From assembly GCA_964500205.1 (NCBI GenBank), contig CAZCNS010000015.1:1-64000 (forward strand): a DNA stretch of 64,000 nt. The letters are read 5' to 3'. Positions 51,959-60,752 of the stretch are shown here, piece after piece. The notes beneath the pieces are model-generated. The model did no database searches and was not told the DNA's origin. It saw only the letters and a program-made list of their open reading frames with translations. The position numbers and the translations under genes are program-made. How positions within the stretch are numbered: position 1 is the stretch's first letter; every line of letters begins with the position of its first letter. The stretch comes from UBA10329 sp964500205. Its GTDB lineage: Bacteria > Bacteroidota > Bacteroidia > UBA10329.

Positions 51959-52143
51959 GCTGATTCGGGACAGCTTAAGCCTTATCCCTTACGCCTTATC
52001 CCTTTCCCCTTTTTGATCGAAGCGAAATCCCGCACGTGCGTGACAGCTTTCCTCTAAATCGCTGTCCGTAGCCCCGAAATGTCGGCCAGAACACGCGGTT
52101 TGGCCCATCACAAATCTATAACAATGTACCACACCACCCCCTG

Positions 52144-52216
52144 TTTGCAAAACGGCAACTGGTCTTTGTAAGATCATATCGGGTGTTTGTAAAACGGTGG
52201 GGGCACTTCGCAAAAC
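52144..52216 (+). repeat. 21-bp-phased motifs upstream of LamG gene 1
   Basis: TTTGCAAAAC (52144), TTTGTAAGAT (52165), TTTGTAAAAC (52186) and TTCGCAAAAC (52207) start exactly 21 bp apart. A TTTG at 52229 lies in an imperfect promoter -7 element (GAACTTTG) close to the same register. The core resembles the TTCGCGAAAAC of the arrays at 8211 and 47262. The last unit ends 42 bp before the start codon. Confidence 0.8.
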
Positions 52217-52257
52217 CATGCCCGGAACTTTGCTGCGCTAACAAAACCCAAGCAACA

Positions 52258-54549
52258 ATGCGCAAAACACTACTTGCCTTCGGGCTATCGGCCATCGCCT
52301 CAGTGGCAATGGCACAAATCCCGGCCGGGGTACCGACCAACGGCCTGCAGTCGTACTACAGTTTCAACAGCAGCTCTGCCGACCTCCAATCGGGCCACGA
52401 TCTCGCAGGCTCTGGCGTGGCCTTCGCCAACGACCGCTATGGTAATGCCAGTGGTTCGGTGGCCGTCAATGGCCCTAACTTCCTCCAGAATGCCGCCTTC
52501 CCGTTTCCATCAGGTGATTTCACCGTGGCCTTTTGGCTCTACTCTGAGGTGAACCAGACCGGAGGGCTACGCACGGTGGTGGAGATCGATGAGTCCATCT
52601 TCATCCGCTACTCCGGATCGCAATCTTGGCTGACGGGACTGGCAGGTTTCCTTGCTCCTGACATCAGCAACTATGCGTTGCTCGATGCCGGACTGTTCCC
52701 CAACCCGACCAACGCTTGGCACCACGTGGTGCTGACCAATGCTGCGGCAACAGGATGCAGGGTTTACGTGGATGACGTCTTTTTAGATGGTGATCTGGCC
52801 GTGGGTGGAGCGGCATCGGCCACTCCGGGAATGGGCCTCACCGTTGGCACTGGCACTTCTGCCGGTGCAGAGAATCCCGACAAGCGCTTCAATGGCCGCG
52901 TGGATGACCTCTATATCTACAACCGTGCGCTGACCGAACAGGAGGTCACTGTCCTCTTCAACCAGGCCAACGATGGTGGCAACCCGCCACTTAATTGCAG
53001 CGTTGGCAACCTTCTCGTTACAGAAGGACAGTCGATCTGCCGCTCTAACATTGTCGAGTTCATTGAAGCCGGTACGGCATCAGTTCCACCAGGTGGCGAC
53101 ATCCAATGGCAAGCCACATTCACTGGCGGGGGAACCTCATTTACAAGTTCGGGAGTGTTCTCTCAAGAGCCATACGAATTGCCGCTCTCCGTTGGTGGTC
53201 AATTCAACGTCAGTTACACGTTCAATGTAAGAGATGCTAACTCTGCGGTCTGTGCCACGGAAACGGTGAATGTTGTAATATTGGATTCAGAGGATCCGGC
53301 CTGTGACGGGCAGGCCATCTGCAATGTGGGCAATGTGCTCATCTCCTCTGGCGCGCAAATATGTGTGGGAGAGTCTGTCGACTTCATACAGGAGGGCACC
53401 ACGGTCTTCCCTCCCGGTGTCAATTTCCTCTCCTACCGGTTCACGCAGCCAGGTGACCCACAGGGGTTTGCCGGCACTACATCCAATCCTTGGACCTATA
53501 CTCCGAGCCAACCGCCCGGCATCTACAATCTGGAAATGGTAGTCCGTTTCGCGGGGAACGTAGGTATCTGCGATGAGGTCAACATCGAAGTCGAGCTGCT
53601 GGACCCGAACGACCCTGCCTGTGGCGCGCCTGCACCGTGTACCGCAGGCCAGTTTGCCATCGCGGACGGGCTGCAGCTCTGCCCAGGTCAATCAGCGCAG
53701 CCGTTAGTGCAAGGCTCAGCAGATGCAGGACTTATCACCTACGCGCTTGTTCCTTTGGAAGGACAGCAGACAGGGTTGGACGAGACTGTGGCATCCGGAG
53801 GAATCTTGAATATCAGCTCCACCCCAACGCAGGACATCACCCTTGAAGGGCTGTATGAGTTGAGGGTGATGGCTTATCAACAAGGTGGGGCTGAGGCTTG
53901 CGACATGATCTCCATCACCGTGGAGTTCCTTGCCGAAACTGATGAAGCATGTCTTTGCGAAATCGGCACTTTGATGGTAGATAACGGTACGGTGATCTGC
54001 CCCGGTGAGACGGTGACCATCCTGACCGGTAACGTGCAAATTCCAGCGGACAGGGAGCTGAGTTTCGAAATCTACGACTACCCTGACTTCAACATCTACT
54101 ACGAAGAGCAGACTCCGTTCGAGGCGCCTTACACCTTCACGCATGACGGCACGTACTTCGGTGAGGCGGTGTTCTACGTGTACACCTTTGGATCTGGGCC
54201 CGCAACTCCTACTGACCTGCATACCAGAGGAGGTGGCGGAGGAGACATCTGCGGCTTCTACGAGGTGTTCGTGACCCTCGCGGAGTCCACCGATGCTGAG
54301 TGCCTTGCCACTGGCATCAATGACCTATCGGGCGCGGCCATCAGCCTGCAGCCCAACCCCACCAGCGGCCTCGTGCAGCTTGTAGGCACCACCAAAGGCG
54401 ACCTCGTGGAGGTGACCGACATGACCGGAAGACTCATCGGCTCCACCACACTGGAGGCCGACAACGGCACCATCGACCTCAGCGCCATGACCAGCGGCAT
54501 CTACCTGCTGCGCACAGCGGGCGGTGTGTTCAAGGTGGTGAAGGAATGA
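52258..54549 (+). CDS. LamG-domain T9SS surface protein 1
   Basis: This 763-residue protein starts at ATG 52258 with signal peptide MRKTLLAFGLSAIASVAMAQ; in-frame codons before it belong to the phased repeats. A LamG/concanavalin-like jelly roll spans about residues 30-235 (GLQSYYSFNSSSADLQSGHDLAG to DDLYIYNRALTEQEV). Four Cys-paired modules follow, each opening C-x-G/I-G-x-[LV]-[LVM]-[IV]-x-x-G-x-x-[IV]-C and ending in DPxCxxxA or similar. The T9SS sorting domain is about 685-763 (LQPNPTSGLVQLVGTTKGD to GGVFKVVKE). It is probably a secreted, surface-attached binding protein, paralogous to 54900-56831. Confidence 0.9.
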   Translation: MRKTLLAFGLSAIASVAMAQIPAGVPTNGLQSYYSFNSSSADLQSGHDLAGSGVAFANDRYGNASGSVAVNGPNFLQNAAFPFPSGDFTVAFWLYSEVNQTGGLRTVVEIDESIFIRYSGSQSWLTGLAGFLAPDISNYALLDAGLFPNPTNAWHHVVLTNAAATGCRVYVDDVFLDGDLAVGGAASATPGMGLTVGTGTSAGAENPDKRFNGRVDDLYIYNRALTEQEVTVLFNQANDGGNPPLNCSVGNLLVTEGQSICRSNIVEFIEAGTASVPPGGDIQWQATFTGGGTSFTSSGVFSQEPYELPLSVGGQFNVSYTFNVRDANSAVCATETVNVVILDSEDPACDGQAICNVGNVLISSGAQICVGESVDFIQEGTTVFPPGVNFLSYRFTQPGDPQGFAGTTSNPWTYTPSQPPGIYNLEMVVRFAGNVGICDEVNIEVELLDPNDPACGAPAPCTAGQFAIADGLQLCPGQSAQPLVQGSADAGLITYALVPLEGQQTGLDETVASGGILNISSTPTQDITLEGLYELRVMAYQQGGAEACDMISITVEFLAETDEACLCEIGTLMVDNGTVICPGETVTILTGNVQIPADRELSFEIYDYPDFNIYYEEQTPFEAPYTFTHDGTYFGEAVFYVYTFGSGPATPTDLHTRGGGGGDICGFYEVFVTLAESTDAECLATGINDLSGAAISLQPNPTSGLVQLVGTTKGDLVEVTDMTGRLIGSTTLEADNGTIDLSAMTSGIYLLRTAGGVFKVVKE

Positions 54550-54558
54550 TAAAGACCC

Positions 54559-54589
54559 CTCGCAGATCCGCAGGCAACTTTCGTAAAAC
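54559..54589 (+). repeat. Phased motifs after LamG gene 1
   Basis: CTCGCAGATC (54559) and TTCGTAAAAC (54580) are 21 bp apart and resemble the motifs upstream of the gene. The first unit is weak. Confidence 0.5.
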
Positions 54590-54654
54590 GGCCCTGCATC
54601 TGCCTTAGCCTGCCGCTGTTCGCCACACATGGCGTACATGGGTAGTTTGGGTGG

Positions 54655-54686
54655 CCCCGGCACAAAGCGCGAGCGGAGTGTCGGGG
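54655..54686 (+). terminator. Likely terminator of LamG gene 1
   Basis: CCCCGGCAC (54655-54663) pairs with GTGTCGGGG (54678-54686) with one G-T pair and is followed by TCTATTCATT. The same element, with a better T-run, ends LamG gene 2 at 56940. Confidence 0.65.
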
Positions 54687-54784
54687 TCTATTCATTGTCA
54701 ATGGTTTACATACCGCACACACACCTGATGGCAATGCATGTGGGCGCACATGCGTTCCGCTCTGCGCATAGGTCTCAAAAGACC

Positions 54785-54878
54785 TTTGCAAAACAGAAAT
54801 GGCCTTTTGTAAGATCTTTTCGAGCGTGTGTATATCGGTTGAGATGCGTGAATTAAGGCCGCGTGACCTTTGCGGCCG
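54785..54878 (+). repeat. 21-bp-phased motifs upstream of LamG gene 2
   Basis: TTTGCAAAAC (54785) and TTTGTAAGAT (54806) are 21 bp apart. A degenerate unit TGTGTATATC is at 54827 and TTTGCGGCCG at 54869, four steps from the first. The last one coincides with a promoter-like GACCTTTG. The motifs are not in the CDS frame here, unlike at gene 1, so they are not a coding extension. Confidence 0.7.
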
Positions 54879-54899
54879 TTCACTAACTCAAACTACGCC

Positions 54900-56831
54900 A
54901 TGCGCAAACAATTACTCGCCCTCGGCCTTGCCGCCATCAGCTCGGCAGTCGTGGCACAACCTAATGGAGTACCCACTTCGGGACTTCTGGCCTACTACAG
55001 TTTCAATTCCGACCTTCAGAGTCACAACGGTTGGCACAACCTCACATGGGGTGGAACGCAAGGATCCTACGTTCCCGGCAGACCCAGTGCAGGAGAAGCA
55101 TGCCTGCTCAACGGTACACATCTCATCGGCAGCATGGCCGTGCCTCTGACCATACCGACAGGAGATTTCACCATCGCGGGCTGGATAAAACTGGAGAATG
55201 CCGTGCCCAACGGAAGCTACCCTACCCTGATGGAGTGGGATGAGTCGCTCTTCCTGCGTTTGTTCAGTCAGCAAGGCGGCACAGTGCTGTCACAACAAGG
55301 CGGCTACCTTTCCACTGGTGGAGGATTCGCTGTTGCAGAGGGCGGGTTCTTCGTAAGTCCGAATACGCAATGGATGCATTTGGCCATGACCCAGGCCAAT
55401 GGCACCCTGACACTCTATCAGAACGGAGTCTCTGCGGCTCAGATAAGCGTATCAGGCAATGCTCAGAGCAACGAACCAGTTGGGCTTGTAGTGGGTGGTG
55501 GCTCCAATGGAGGTGCGATCAACGCCATCAAATACCTCAACGGGGCCATTGACGACCTCTACATCTACAACCGCGGCCTGAGTCTGGAAGAGATACAGAC
55601 GGTTTTCAACTCCACAGACTGCAACCTCGGAACACTCGCCCTGTCCAACGGCAGCACGGTGTGTCCGACTGATCTCTTTTTTCAGGATGGGTCTTCTAAT
55701 CCTTACTTTGGCGTCTTGAATATCGCGCCAGCAGGTTCGGGAGTGATTTCCGGAGTGCCACAGATATCCTCCAGCTTTCCCTTCCCGTTGCAGAGCATTT
55801 ACAATGCCCTAAGCATCCAAGGTGAGCGCGACATTTGGGTCTCTTCTCAAGAGTGCATCTCTGAGGTTGTGACCGTAAACTTTGCGTCTATCAACGACCC
55901 CTCTTGCTACGATTGCAGCGTGGGAACTGTGCTTGTGGACGATGGTGTCACCTACTGCCCGCACGAGTACGCGCAACTTATTTTCTGGGAAGGTTCCTCC
56001 AGCAATCCAGGCGGCTTCAAGACCTACGAGCTGATACCGCTCGAAGGACAGGAGAACACTGTTCCGCTGACAACCTTAGGTATACAGGACAACGTGGCCT
56101 TCTACCCCAACACATTCGGTTTGACCGGACTTTATGAGGTGCAGGTCAAGATGTACTTCGCAGGTGAGGAGACTCCTTGTGACATGGCCTCCTTTAACAT
56201 CAACATCCTGCCGGAAACTGCCGAGGGCTGCTTCTGCGAGATAGGCACCCTGCTGGTCGATAACGGCACGGTGATCTGCCCCGGTGAGACGGTGACCATC
56301 CTGCAGGCCGGATCTGTGCAATTGCCAGCAGGTAGAGACCTATATTTCGAGATCTACGACTACCCTGACTATGTCAACTACTTTGAGGAGCAGTTTCCGT
56401 TCGAGGCACCTTATACCTTCACCCACGATGGTACCTACTTCGGTGAGGCGGTGTTCTATGTGGGTGCATCTGGAATTGGAGGCCCAGTAGCTCCTGTAAA
56501 TCAGCAGAACCGAGGAGGTAGCAATGACATCTGCGACTTCTACGAGGTGTTCGTGACCCTCGCGGAGTCCACCGATGCAGCATGTCTCGGTGTGGGCATC
56601 AGCGACCTTGGTACTGCGGCCATCAGCCTGCAGCCCAACCCTACCAGCGGCCTTGTGCAGCTTGTAGGCACCACCAAAGGCGACCTCGTGCAGGTGACCG
56701 ACATGACCGGAAGGCTCATCGGCTCCACCACACTGGAGGCTGACAACGGCACCATCGACCTCAGCGCCATGACCAGCGGCATCTACCTGCTGCGCACTGC
56801 GGGCGGTGTGTTCAAGGTGGTGAAAGACTGA
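54900..56831 (+). CDS. LamG-domain T9SS surface protein 2
   Basis: This 643-residue paralogue of 52258-54549 has signal peptide MRKQLLALGLAAISSAVVAQ. A LamG domain covers about 20-240 (GLLAYYSFNSDLQSHNGWHN to DDLYIYNRGLSLEEIQTVF). Three Cys-paired modules follow (CNLGTLALSNGSTVCP, CSVGTVLVDDGVTYCP, CEIGTLLVDNGTVICP). The T9SS sorting domain (about 565-643) is almost identical to that of the first protein. It has one module fewer than protein 1. The last ~290 bp of the two genes are nearly the same, which indicates a recent duplication or gene conversion. Confidence 0.9.
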   Translation: MRKQLLALGLAAISSAVVAQPNGVPTSGLLAYYSFNSDLQSHNGWHNLTWGGTQGSYVPGRPSAGEACLLNGTHLIGSMAVPLTIPTGDFTIAGWIKLENAVPNGSYPTLMEWDESLFLRLFSQQGGTVLSQQGGYLSTGGGFAVAEGGFFVSPNTQWMHLAMTQANGTLTLYQNGVSAAQISVSGNAQSNEPVGLVVGGGSNGGAINAIKYLNGAIDDLYIYNRGLSLEEIQTVFNSTDCNLGTLALSNGSTVCPTDLFFQDGSSNPYFGVLNIAPAGSGVISGVPQISSSFPFPLQSIYNALSIQGERDIWVSSQECISEVVTVNFASINDPSCYDCSVGTVLVDDGVTYCPHEYAQLIFWEGSSSNPGGFKTYELIPLEGQENTVPLTTLGIQDNVAFYPNTFGLTGLYEVQVKMYFAGEETPCDMASFNINILPETAEGCFCEIGTLLVDNGTVICPGETVTILQAGSVQLPAGRDLYFEIYDYPDYVNYFEEQFPFEAPYTFTHDGTYFGEAVFYVGASGIGGPVAPVNQQNRGGSNDICDFYEVFVTLAESTDAACLGVGISDLGTAAISLQPNPTSGLVQLVGTTKGDLVQVTDMTGRLIGSTTLEADNGTIDLSAMTSGIYLLRTAGGVFKVVKD

Positions 56832-56839
56832 ACCTGCCG

Positions 56840-56912
56840 TCTGTAAACCCAAACCGACAGTACGTAAGATCGTGTATGTACGATCGAAATAGCCTACCGA
56901 TGTTCGCACTCA
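56840..56912 (+). repeat. Phased motifs after LamG gene 2
   Basis: TCTGTAAACC (56840), TACGTAAGAT (56861) and TTCGCACTCA (56903) sit at steps of 21 and 42 bp. They are weaker versions of the upstream units. Confidence 0.55.
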
Positions 56913-56939
56913 CTTAGTGAACATGGGTAGTTTGGGTGG

Positions 56940-56981
56940 CCCCGACATGAAGCGAAAGCGGAGTGTCGGGGTCTATATTTT
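56940..56981. terminator. Terminator between LamG gene 2 and the helicase gene
   Basis: CCCCGACA (56940-56947) pairs perfectly with TGTCGGGG (56964-56971) and is followed by TCTATATTTT on the plus strand. It should end LamG gene 2 and lies between convergent genes. Confidence 0.8.
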
Positions 56982-57013
56982 CTGGGAATAAGAAGCGGCT
57001 GAACAGCGTGCGC

Positions 57014-58330
57014 TCACCTCCGCTTTTTCCTGCCTCTGGCCTTCTTGATGGCTGCCCGTTTCTGAGGCCCACCGAGATTCACCTTGGTATTCTTCGCCTT
57101 GCGCTCGTGGAATGCGCCCTGCGAGTGTCTCAGCACATCGGTCTCGGTGTAGGTGATGCCCTTCACCTTGGGCTTCTCGTCCTCGGTAAGCACATCGGAC
57201 ATCACTGCCCCTTCTGGAAACGATGCCACCGGGATGCTCCGCTGCATCAACTCCTCCACCCTTTTCACCGCCTCTGCATCGGCTGGCAGTGCGAACGCAA
57301 CGGAATTGCCCTCGGCATCGGCACGGCCCGTGCGGCCAATGCGGTGCACATACTCGTGTGGCTCGGCCGGGATGTCGAAACACACCACGTGACTCACCCC
57401 CCCTATGTCCAGCCCGCGCGATACGAGGTCGGTGGCGATCAGCACCCTGTGCGTACCCTCCGAAAAGGCCCGCAGCGCACCAAACCGGTAGTTCTGCGAT
57501 TTGTTGGCATGGATCACGCCCACCTTGTCTGGGAACCGCTGCTCGATGATGTCGAAGACCTGGTCGGCCTGCCGTTTGCTTGCAGCGAACACCAACACGC
57601 GGGCCATCTCGGCATCCGAGGCCAGCAGATGGGTCAGCAGGTTCACCTTGGTGTTGAAGTTCGGCACTTGGTAGAGCCGCTGCACCACCTTGTCCACAGG
57701 CGTACCCTGCGGTGCGGCCTCAACCGTCACCGGGTCGATGAACTCCGATTCGATGATATCGCGCACTTCCTGCGATATGGTGGCCGAGAACATCAGGTTC
57801 TGCCTCCGCTCGGGCAGCAGCTCGAAGATGGCCGAGAGCTGCGGGCGGAAACCGAGGTCGAGCATCTCGTCCACCTCATCGATCACCAGCCGTTGGATCT
57901 TCTTCAGTTTCACAAAACCCCCGATGGCGAGGTCCATCAGGCGGCCGGGCGTGCCGATGAGGACGTCCACGCCATCGGTCACCAGCAGCTTCTGCGTGTT
58001 GATGTTGGTGCCGCCATAGACGCCTGCCACGCGCACGGTCATGTAGGCCGTCAGTTTTTTCACCTCCTCCTCCACCTGCACCACCAGTTCGCGTGTAGGC
58101 ACGATGATGAGCACACGGGGTTCGTTCTGTTTCGAGAACTCCATCAGGCGCAGAATGGGCAGCAGGTAAGCGATGGTCTTGCCCGTTCCCGTCTGCGCGA
58201 TGCCCACTACGTTGCGCCCCGACATGATGACGGGGAACGAGCGGTGCTGGATGGTCGTGGGCACGGTGAGGCCCATCTCGTCCAGCGCACTGCGCAGCGG
58301 GGTGTTGATCTTGAGGTCGTTGAATGTCAT
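57014..58330 (-). CDS. DEAD-box RNA helicase (RhlE-like)
   Basis: This 438-residue ATP-dependent RNA helicase has the helicase motifs in order: Q-motif region TPLRSALDEMGLTVPTTIQH, motif I AQTGTGKTIAYLLP, Ia VPTRELVVQ, Ib GTPGRLMDL, II DEVDEML (Val instead of Ala in DEAD), III SATIS, IV VLVFAASKRQAD, V IATDLVSRGLDI and VI HRIGRTGRA. A Lys/Arg-rich tail (KKARGRKKRR) likely binds RNA. Related enzymes act in ribosome assembly or RNA decay. It is monocistronic. Confidence 0.93.
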   Translation of the reverse strand: MTFNDLKINTPLRSALDEMGLTVPTTIQHRSFPVIMSGRNVVGIAQTGTGKTIAYLLPILRLMEFSKQNEPRVLIIVPTRELVVQVEEEVKKLTAYMTVRVAGVYGGTNINTQKLLVTDGVDVLIGTPGRLMDLAIGGFVKLKKIQRLVIDEVDEMLDLGFRPQLSAIFELLPERRQNLMFSATISQEVRDIIESEFIDPVTVEAAPQGTPVDKVVQRLYQVPNFNTKVNLLTHLLASDAEMARVLVFAASKRQADQVFDIIEQRFPDKVGVIHANKSQNYRFGALRAFSEGTHRVLIATDLVSRGLDIGGVSHVVCFDIPAEPHEYVHRIGRTGRADAEGNSVAFALPADAEAVKRVEELMQRSIPVASFPEGAVMSDVLTEDEKPKVKGITYTETDVLRHSQGAFHERKAKNTKVNLGGPQKRAAIKKARGRKKRR

Positions 58331-58339
58331 GGTAAGTGA

Positions 58340-58575
58340 ATTTCACGCAGAGGGCGCAGAGGTTTTACGCAGAGAACGCAAAGTTTTTGATTTGCAGTTT
58401 CATGCGGATGAAAAAGGAAGATTCTCACGTAGAGCACGCGGAGAGTTTTGATATCCAGCTTTATGTGAATGATAATTGTAGGAACAAAGCTTAGCGGCAT
58501 TTCGCAGACCTCCTCATCACTCCACCTCTCTGCGTTCTCTGCGTGAAAAATCTTTGCGCCCTTTGCGTGAAAACC
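58340..58575. repeat. ACGCAGAG-type repeats between the helicase and Crp genes
   Basis: Copies of CACGCAGAG and ACGCAGAGAACGCAAAG lie at 58344-58390 and 58425-58447. Inverted copies (CTCTGCGTTCTCTGCGTGAAA and CTTTGCGTGAAA) lie at 58531-58571. Facing arrays could form a stem. The family is shared with 51781-51958. Confidence 0.7.
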
Positions 58576-58576
58576 C

Positions 58577-59206
58577 TCAAACCACCTCGATGCGGTTGCG
58601 ACCCAGCTTCACCATGCCGCTGTGCTCCATCTGCTTGAGTAGGCGAGACACCACCTCGCGCGAGGTATTGAGATCGGTGGCTATCTCCTGATGAGAGACA
58701 TGAAGCATTTTCGCCCCGGTGCTCTCCACCTTGTTTCGCAGATAATCCTCCAGACGTTCGTCCATCCTTCGGAAAGCGATATTGTCGATGGTCTCCAGCA
58801 GCTCCTCGAACCTGCGGGCATAGGTGCGCATCACAAATGCCCGCCAGTCGCGGTAGGCCATCCACTCGTCCATGAACTGCACGGGCAGGCTGATGATGGT
58901 CACGTCCTCCAAGGCCTCGGCCCTGATCTCGCTCTTGCGGCCGTCCATGCAGCAGGTGAGCGACATGGCGCAGGTCTCCCCGCCCTTCAGGTAGTAGAGC
59001 AGCAGCTCGCGGCCCTCATCGTCCTCGCGCATCACCTTCACCGTGCCAGACACGATCATCGGGATGGAGCGTATCGGGCTGCCGATGTCCATCATGTACT
59101 CCCCTTCGGGAATGGTCAACAGCTTGCCGTGCGTTATGATGCCCTTCACCAGCTCGGTATCGAGTATCTGGGGGAAATGGGCTGAGAGTATTTCGTTGAT
59201 GTTCAT
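58577..59206 (-). CDS. Crp/Fnr-family transcriptional regulator
   Basis: This 209-residue protein has a cyclic-nucleotide-binding-like beta roll (about 20-115: LTIPEGEYMMDIGSPIRSIPMIVSGTVKVMRED), a dimer helix and a C-terminal winged helix (about 145-209) with VSHQEIATDLNTSREVVSRLLKQME. The roll lacks the RxS phosphate loop of true cAMP receptors. It has only two cysteines, adjacent in LTCCMDG, so an Fnr-type Fe-S cluster is unlikely. Effector and targets are unknown. An inverted repeat at 59222 lies just upstream. Confidence 0.9.
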   Translation of the reverse strand: MNINEILSAHFPQILDTELVKGIITHGKLLTIPEGEYMMDIGSPIRSIPMIVSGTVKVMREDDEGRELLLYYLKGGETCAMSLTCCMDGRKSEIRAEALEDVTIISLPVQFMDEWMAYRDWRAFVMRTYARRFEELLETIDNIAFRRMDERLEDYLRNKVESTGAKMLHVSHQEIATDLNTSREVVSRLLKQMEHSGMVKLGRNRIEVV

Positions 59207-59221
59207 CGTCTTTGATAATTC

Positions 59222-59253
59222 AACCCTGACAGATTGTGAACCCTGTCAGGGTT
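59222..59253. promoter_or_regulatory. 11-bp inverted repeat before the Crp/Fnr gene
   Basis: AACCCTGACAG (59222-59232) and CTGTCAGGGTT (59243-59253) are perfect reverse complements around a 10-base loop. They lie between the end of the minus-strand TlpA gene (59264) and the Crp start (59206). This may be the TlpA terminator (no clear T-run) or an autoregulatory site. Confidence 0.55.
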
Positions 59254-59263
59254 TAGTGCGGTA

Positions 59264-60649
59264 TCACGGTCTGTTCAGTTCTTCCACGATCGCCTGCAGC
59301 CCCTCAAAAGAGTGCGCCCTGCCGAGCAGCTTCAGTTCCGCATCGAGCAGGAAGATTGCAGGCGTGCCCGCTATGCCGAGTTGGCGCAGCAGTCCGCTCT
59401 CCCAGCCCTCAGGGTCACGCACGTTGATCCAGTTGAGGCCCTGTTCGCGCACGGTGGTCAGCCAATCCTCCTTCTCAGGGTCGAGGGAGACGGCATAGAC
59501 GTTCATCTTGCGCGAACCGAGGTGGTCGTACAAGGCTTTGAGGCGCGGCAATTCGCGCAGGCAGTGCGAGCAGGTGCTGCTCCACACCAGCAGCGCGTTG
59601 ATCTCGCCTTGGAGCATGGTGAGCGGCACCATCATGCCATCACCATCGGGCAGCGATATGTCGGGCATCTTCTCGCCCTTGGCAAGGGGAATGGCGGCCT
59701 TGATCTTGGCCAGTGCCTCGTCAGAGAGCGGCAGGTCGCAGCTGCCGAGGTAGCGGTCCTGCATGTAGGCCACGAACTCTGCCACGCCTTTCTCGGTGAA
59801 GAAATCGACCAGCAGCTCCACCAGGAAAGCCTGCACGTGAGGGTCAAGGCCCTCGCGCTCCATGATGAGGTCGATGGCGTACTCGATACCGTCCTGCGAC
59901 CGCTCCGTGAAGTTGTAGAGGAATTCCAGCACCTTGCCGCTGAGGTAGGGGTTGGTGATGATGCGCCTGTCCTGCCACGGCACGAAGTGGAAGAAATGCA
60001 CGTGGCTGAAGGCAGGATCGTTGTCGAATGCAGCCTCCCACTCGGGACGCATGGTGCGCAGCGGCACCTTGTCCAGCGGCACCAGCACTTGGGCCACGTA
60101 AGTCTCTGGGAACAGGTTGGGGATCAGGTCCAGCGAAGCGTTGTAGGCCCTTGCCACGACATGGTACGCATTGCGCAGCGAGTCGCTGATAGTGCTGTTG
60201 CGCGGATGGAAGTCCGAAAGCCCGTTCATGACCCGAGACAGCGAGTCCATACGCTGGGAGTAGTTCTGAGAGAGGTTCATCAGGATACTGAGCGCATCGT
60301 TCTCCTTCGAGCCGATGGTGCGGAACGCCATGCCCGAACCGCTCTCATAAAGCGATGCCTCCACCAGCTCGCCCTTGGCTATCACGAACTTGTATGACTC
60401 CAAAGCACCGATGTCCAGCTTGAAAAGCCCATCGGGGTAATCGCGTTTGAGTTTGAAAACGTGGTCTGCCTTGCTGATATAACGCAGGCTGTCTATAGGC
60501 ACCGCCATCTCACCTTCAAAGCGCGAAAGTTGGATGAGACTGCCCTCGGGTTTGGTTTCAAAGGTGAGTTTCAGCCCGCCCTGGGCAAGAAGACCTTTTG
60601 TGGCAAGCAATGTGATGACGAGGAGGATGGATCTTTTCAAAGGGCGCAT
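59264..60649 (-). CDS. Exported TlpA-type thioredoxin-fold protein
   Basis: This 461-residue protein starts at ATG 60649, since the longer frame overlaps the divergent promoter. It has signal peptide MRPLKRSILLVITLLATKGLLAQ, a DUF4369-like N-terminal beta domain (about 25-120), a helical middle and a C-terminal thioredoxin domain (about 320-461). The redox motif is CSHC in LLVWSSTCSHCLRELP and the cis-Pro loop is GIAGTPAIFLLD. It is probably a periplasmic thiol oxidoreductase. It is divergent from a second TlpA protein at 60753. Confidence 0.87.
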   Translation of the reverse strand: MRPLKRSILLVITLLATKGLLAQGGLKLTFETKPEGSLIQLSRFEGEMAVPIDSLRYISKADHVFKLKRDYPDGLFKLDIGALESYKFVIAKGELVEASLYESGSGMAFRTIGSKENDALSILMNLSQNYSQRMDSLSRVMNGLSDFHPRNSTISDSLRNAYHVVARAYNASLDLIPNLFPETYVAQVLVPLDKVPLRTMRPEWEAAFDNDPAFSHVHFFHFVPWQDRRIITNPYLSGKVLEFLYNFTERSQDGIEYAIDLIMEREGLDPHVQAFLVELLVDFFTEKGVAEFVAYMQDRYLGSCDLPLSDEALAKIKAAIPLAKGEKMPDISLPDGDGMMVPLTMLQGEINALLVWSSTCSHCLRELPRLKALYDHLGSRKMNVYAVSLDPEKEDWLTTVREQGLNWINVRDPEGWESGLLRQLGIAGTPAIFLLDAELKLLGRAHSFEGLQAIVEELNRP

Positions 60650-60717
60650 GCTGATGTCGGCCAAAGGTCGCATTTCCCACGGAAGAAGTCTGCCGCATCT
60701 TGCCACGGTCAGAGGTC

Positions 60718-60725
60718 TAACTTTG
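60718..60725 (+). promoter_or_regulatory. TAnnTTTG promoter of the 60753 gene
   Basis: TAACTTTG is an exact -7 match with about 27 bp of leader. A minus-strand GACCTTTG at 60659-60666 (one mismatch) may serve the divergent gene. Confidence 0.65.
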
Positions 60726-60752
60726 CGGACTGCAAACACCGTCAACAACACC

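Noticed and set aside
54629..54856. Open plus-strand frame containing FAK and FVR heptads before LamG gene 2
   Set aside because: It spans the first gene's terminator and the phased motifs and has no start-site context. It is a by-product of the 21-bp repeats.
56963..58339. 458-codon plus-strand frame opposite the helicase gene
   Set aside because: It mirrors a DEAD-box gene whose motifs are all on the minus strand. It is an antisense shadow of G+C-rich codons.
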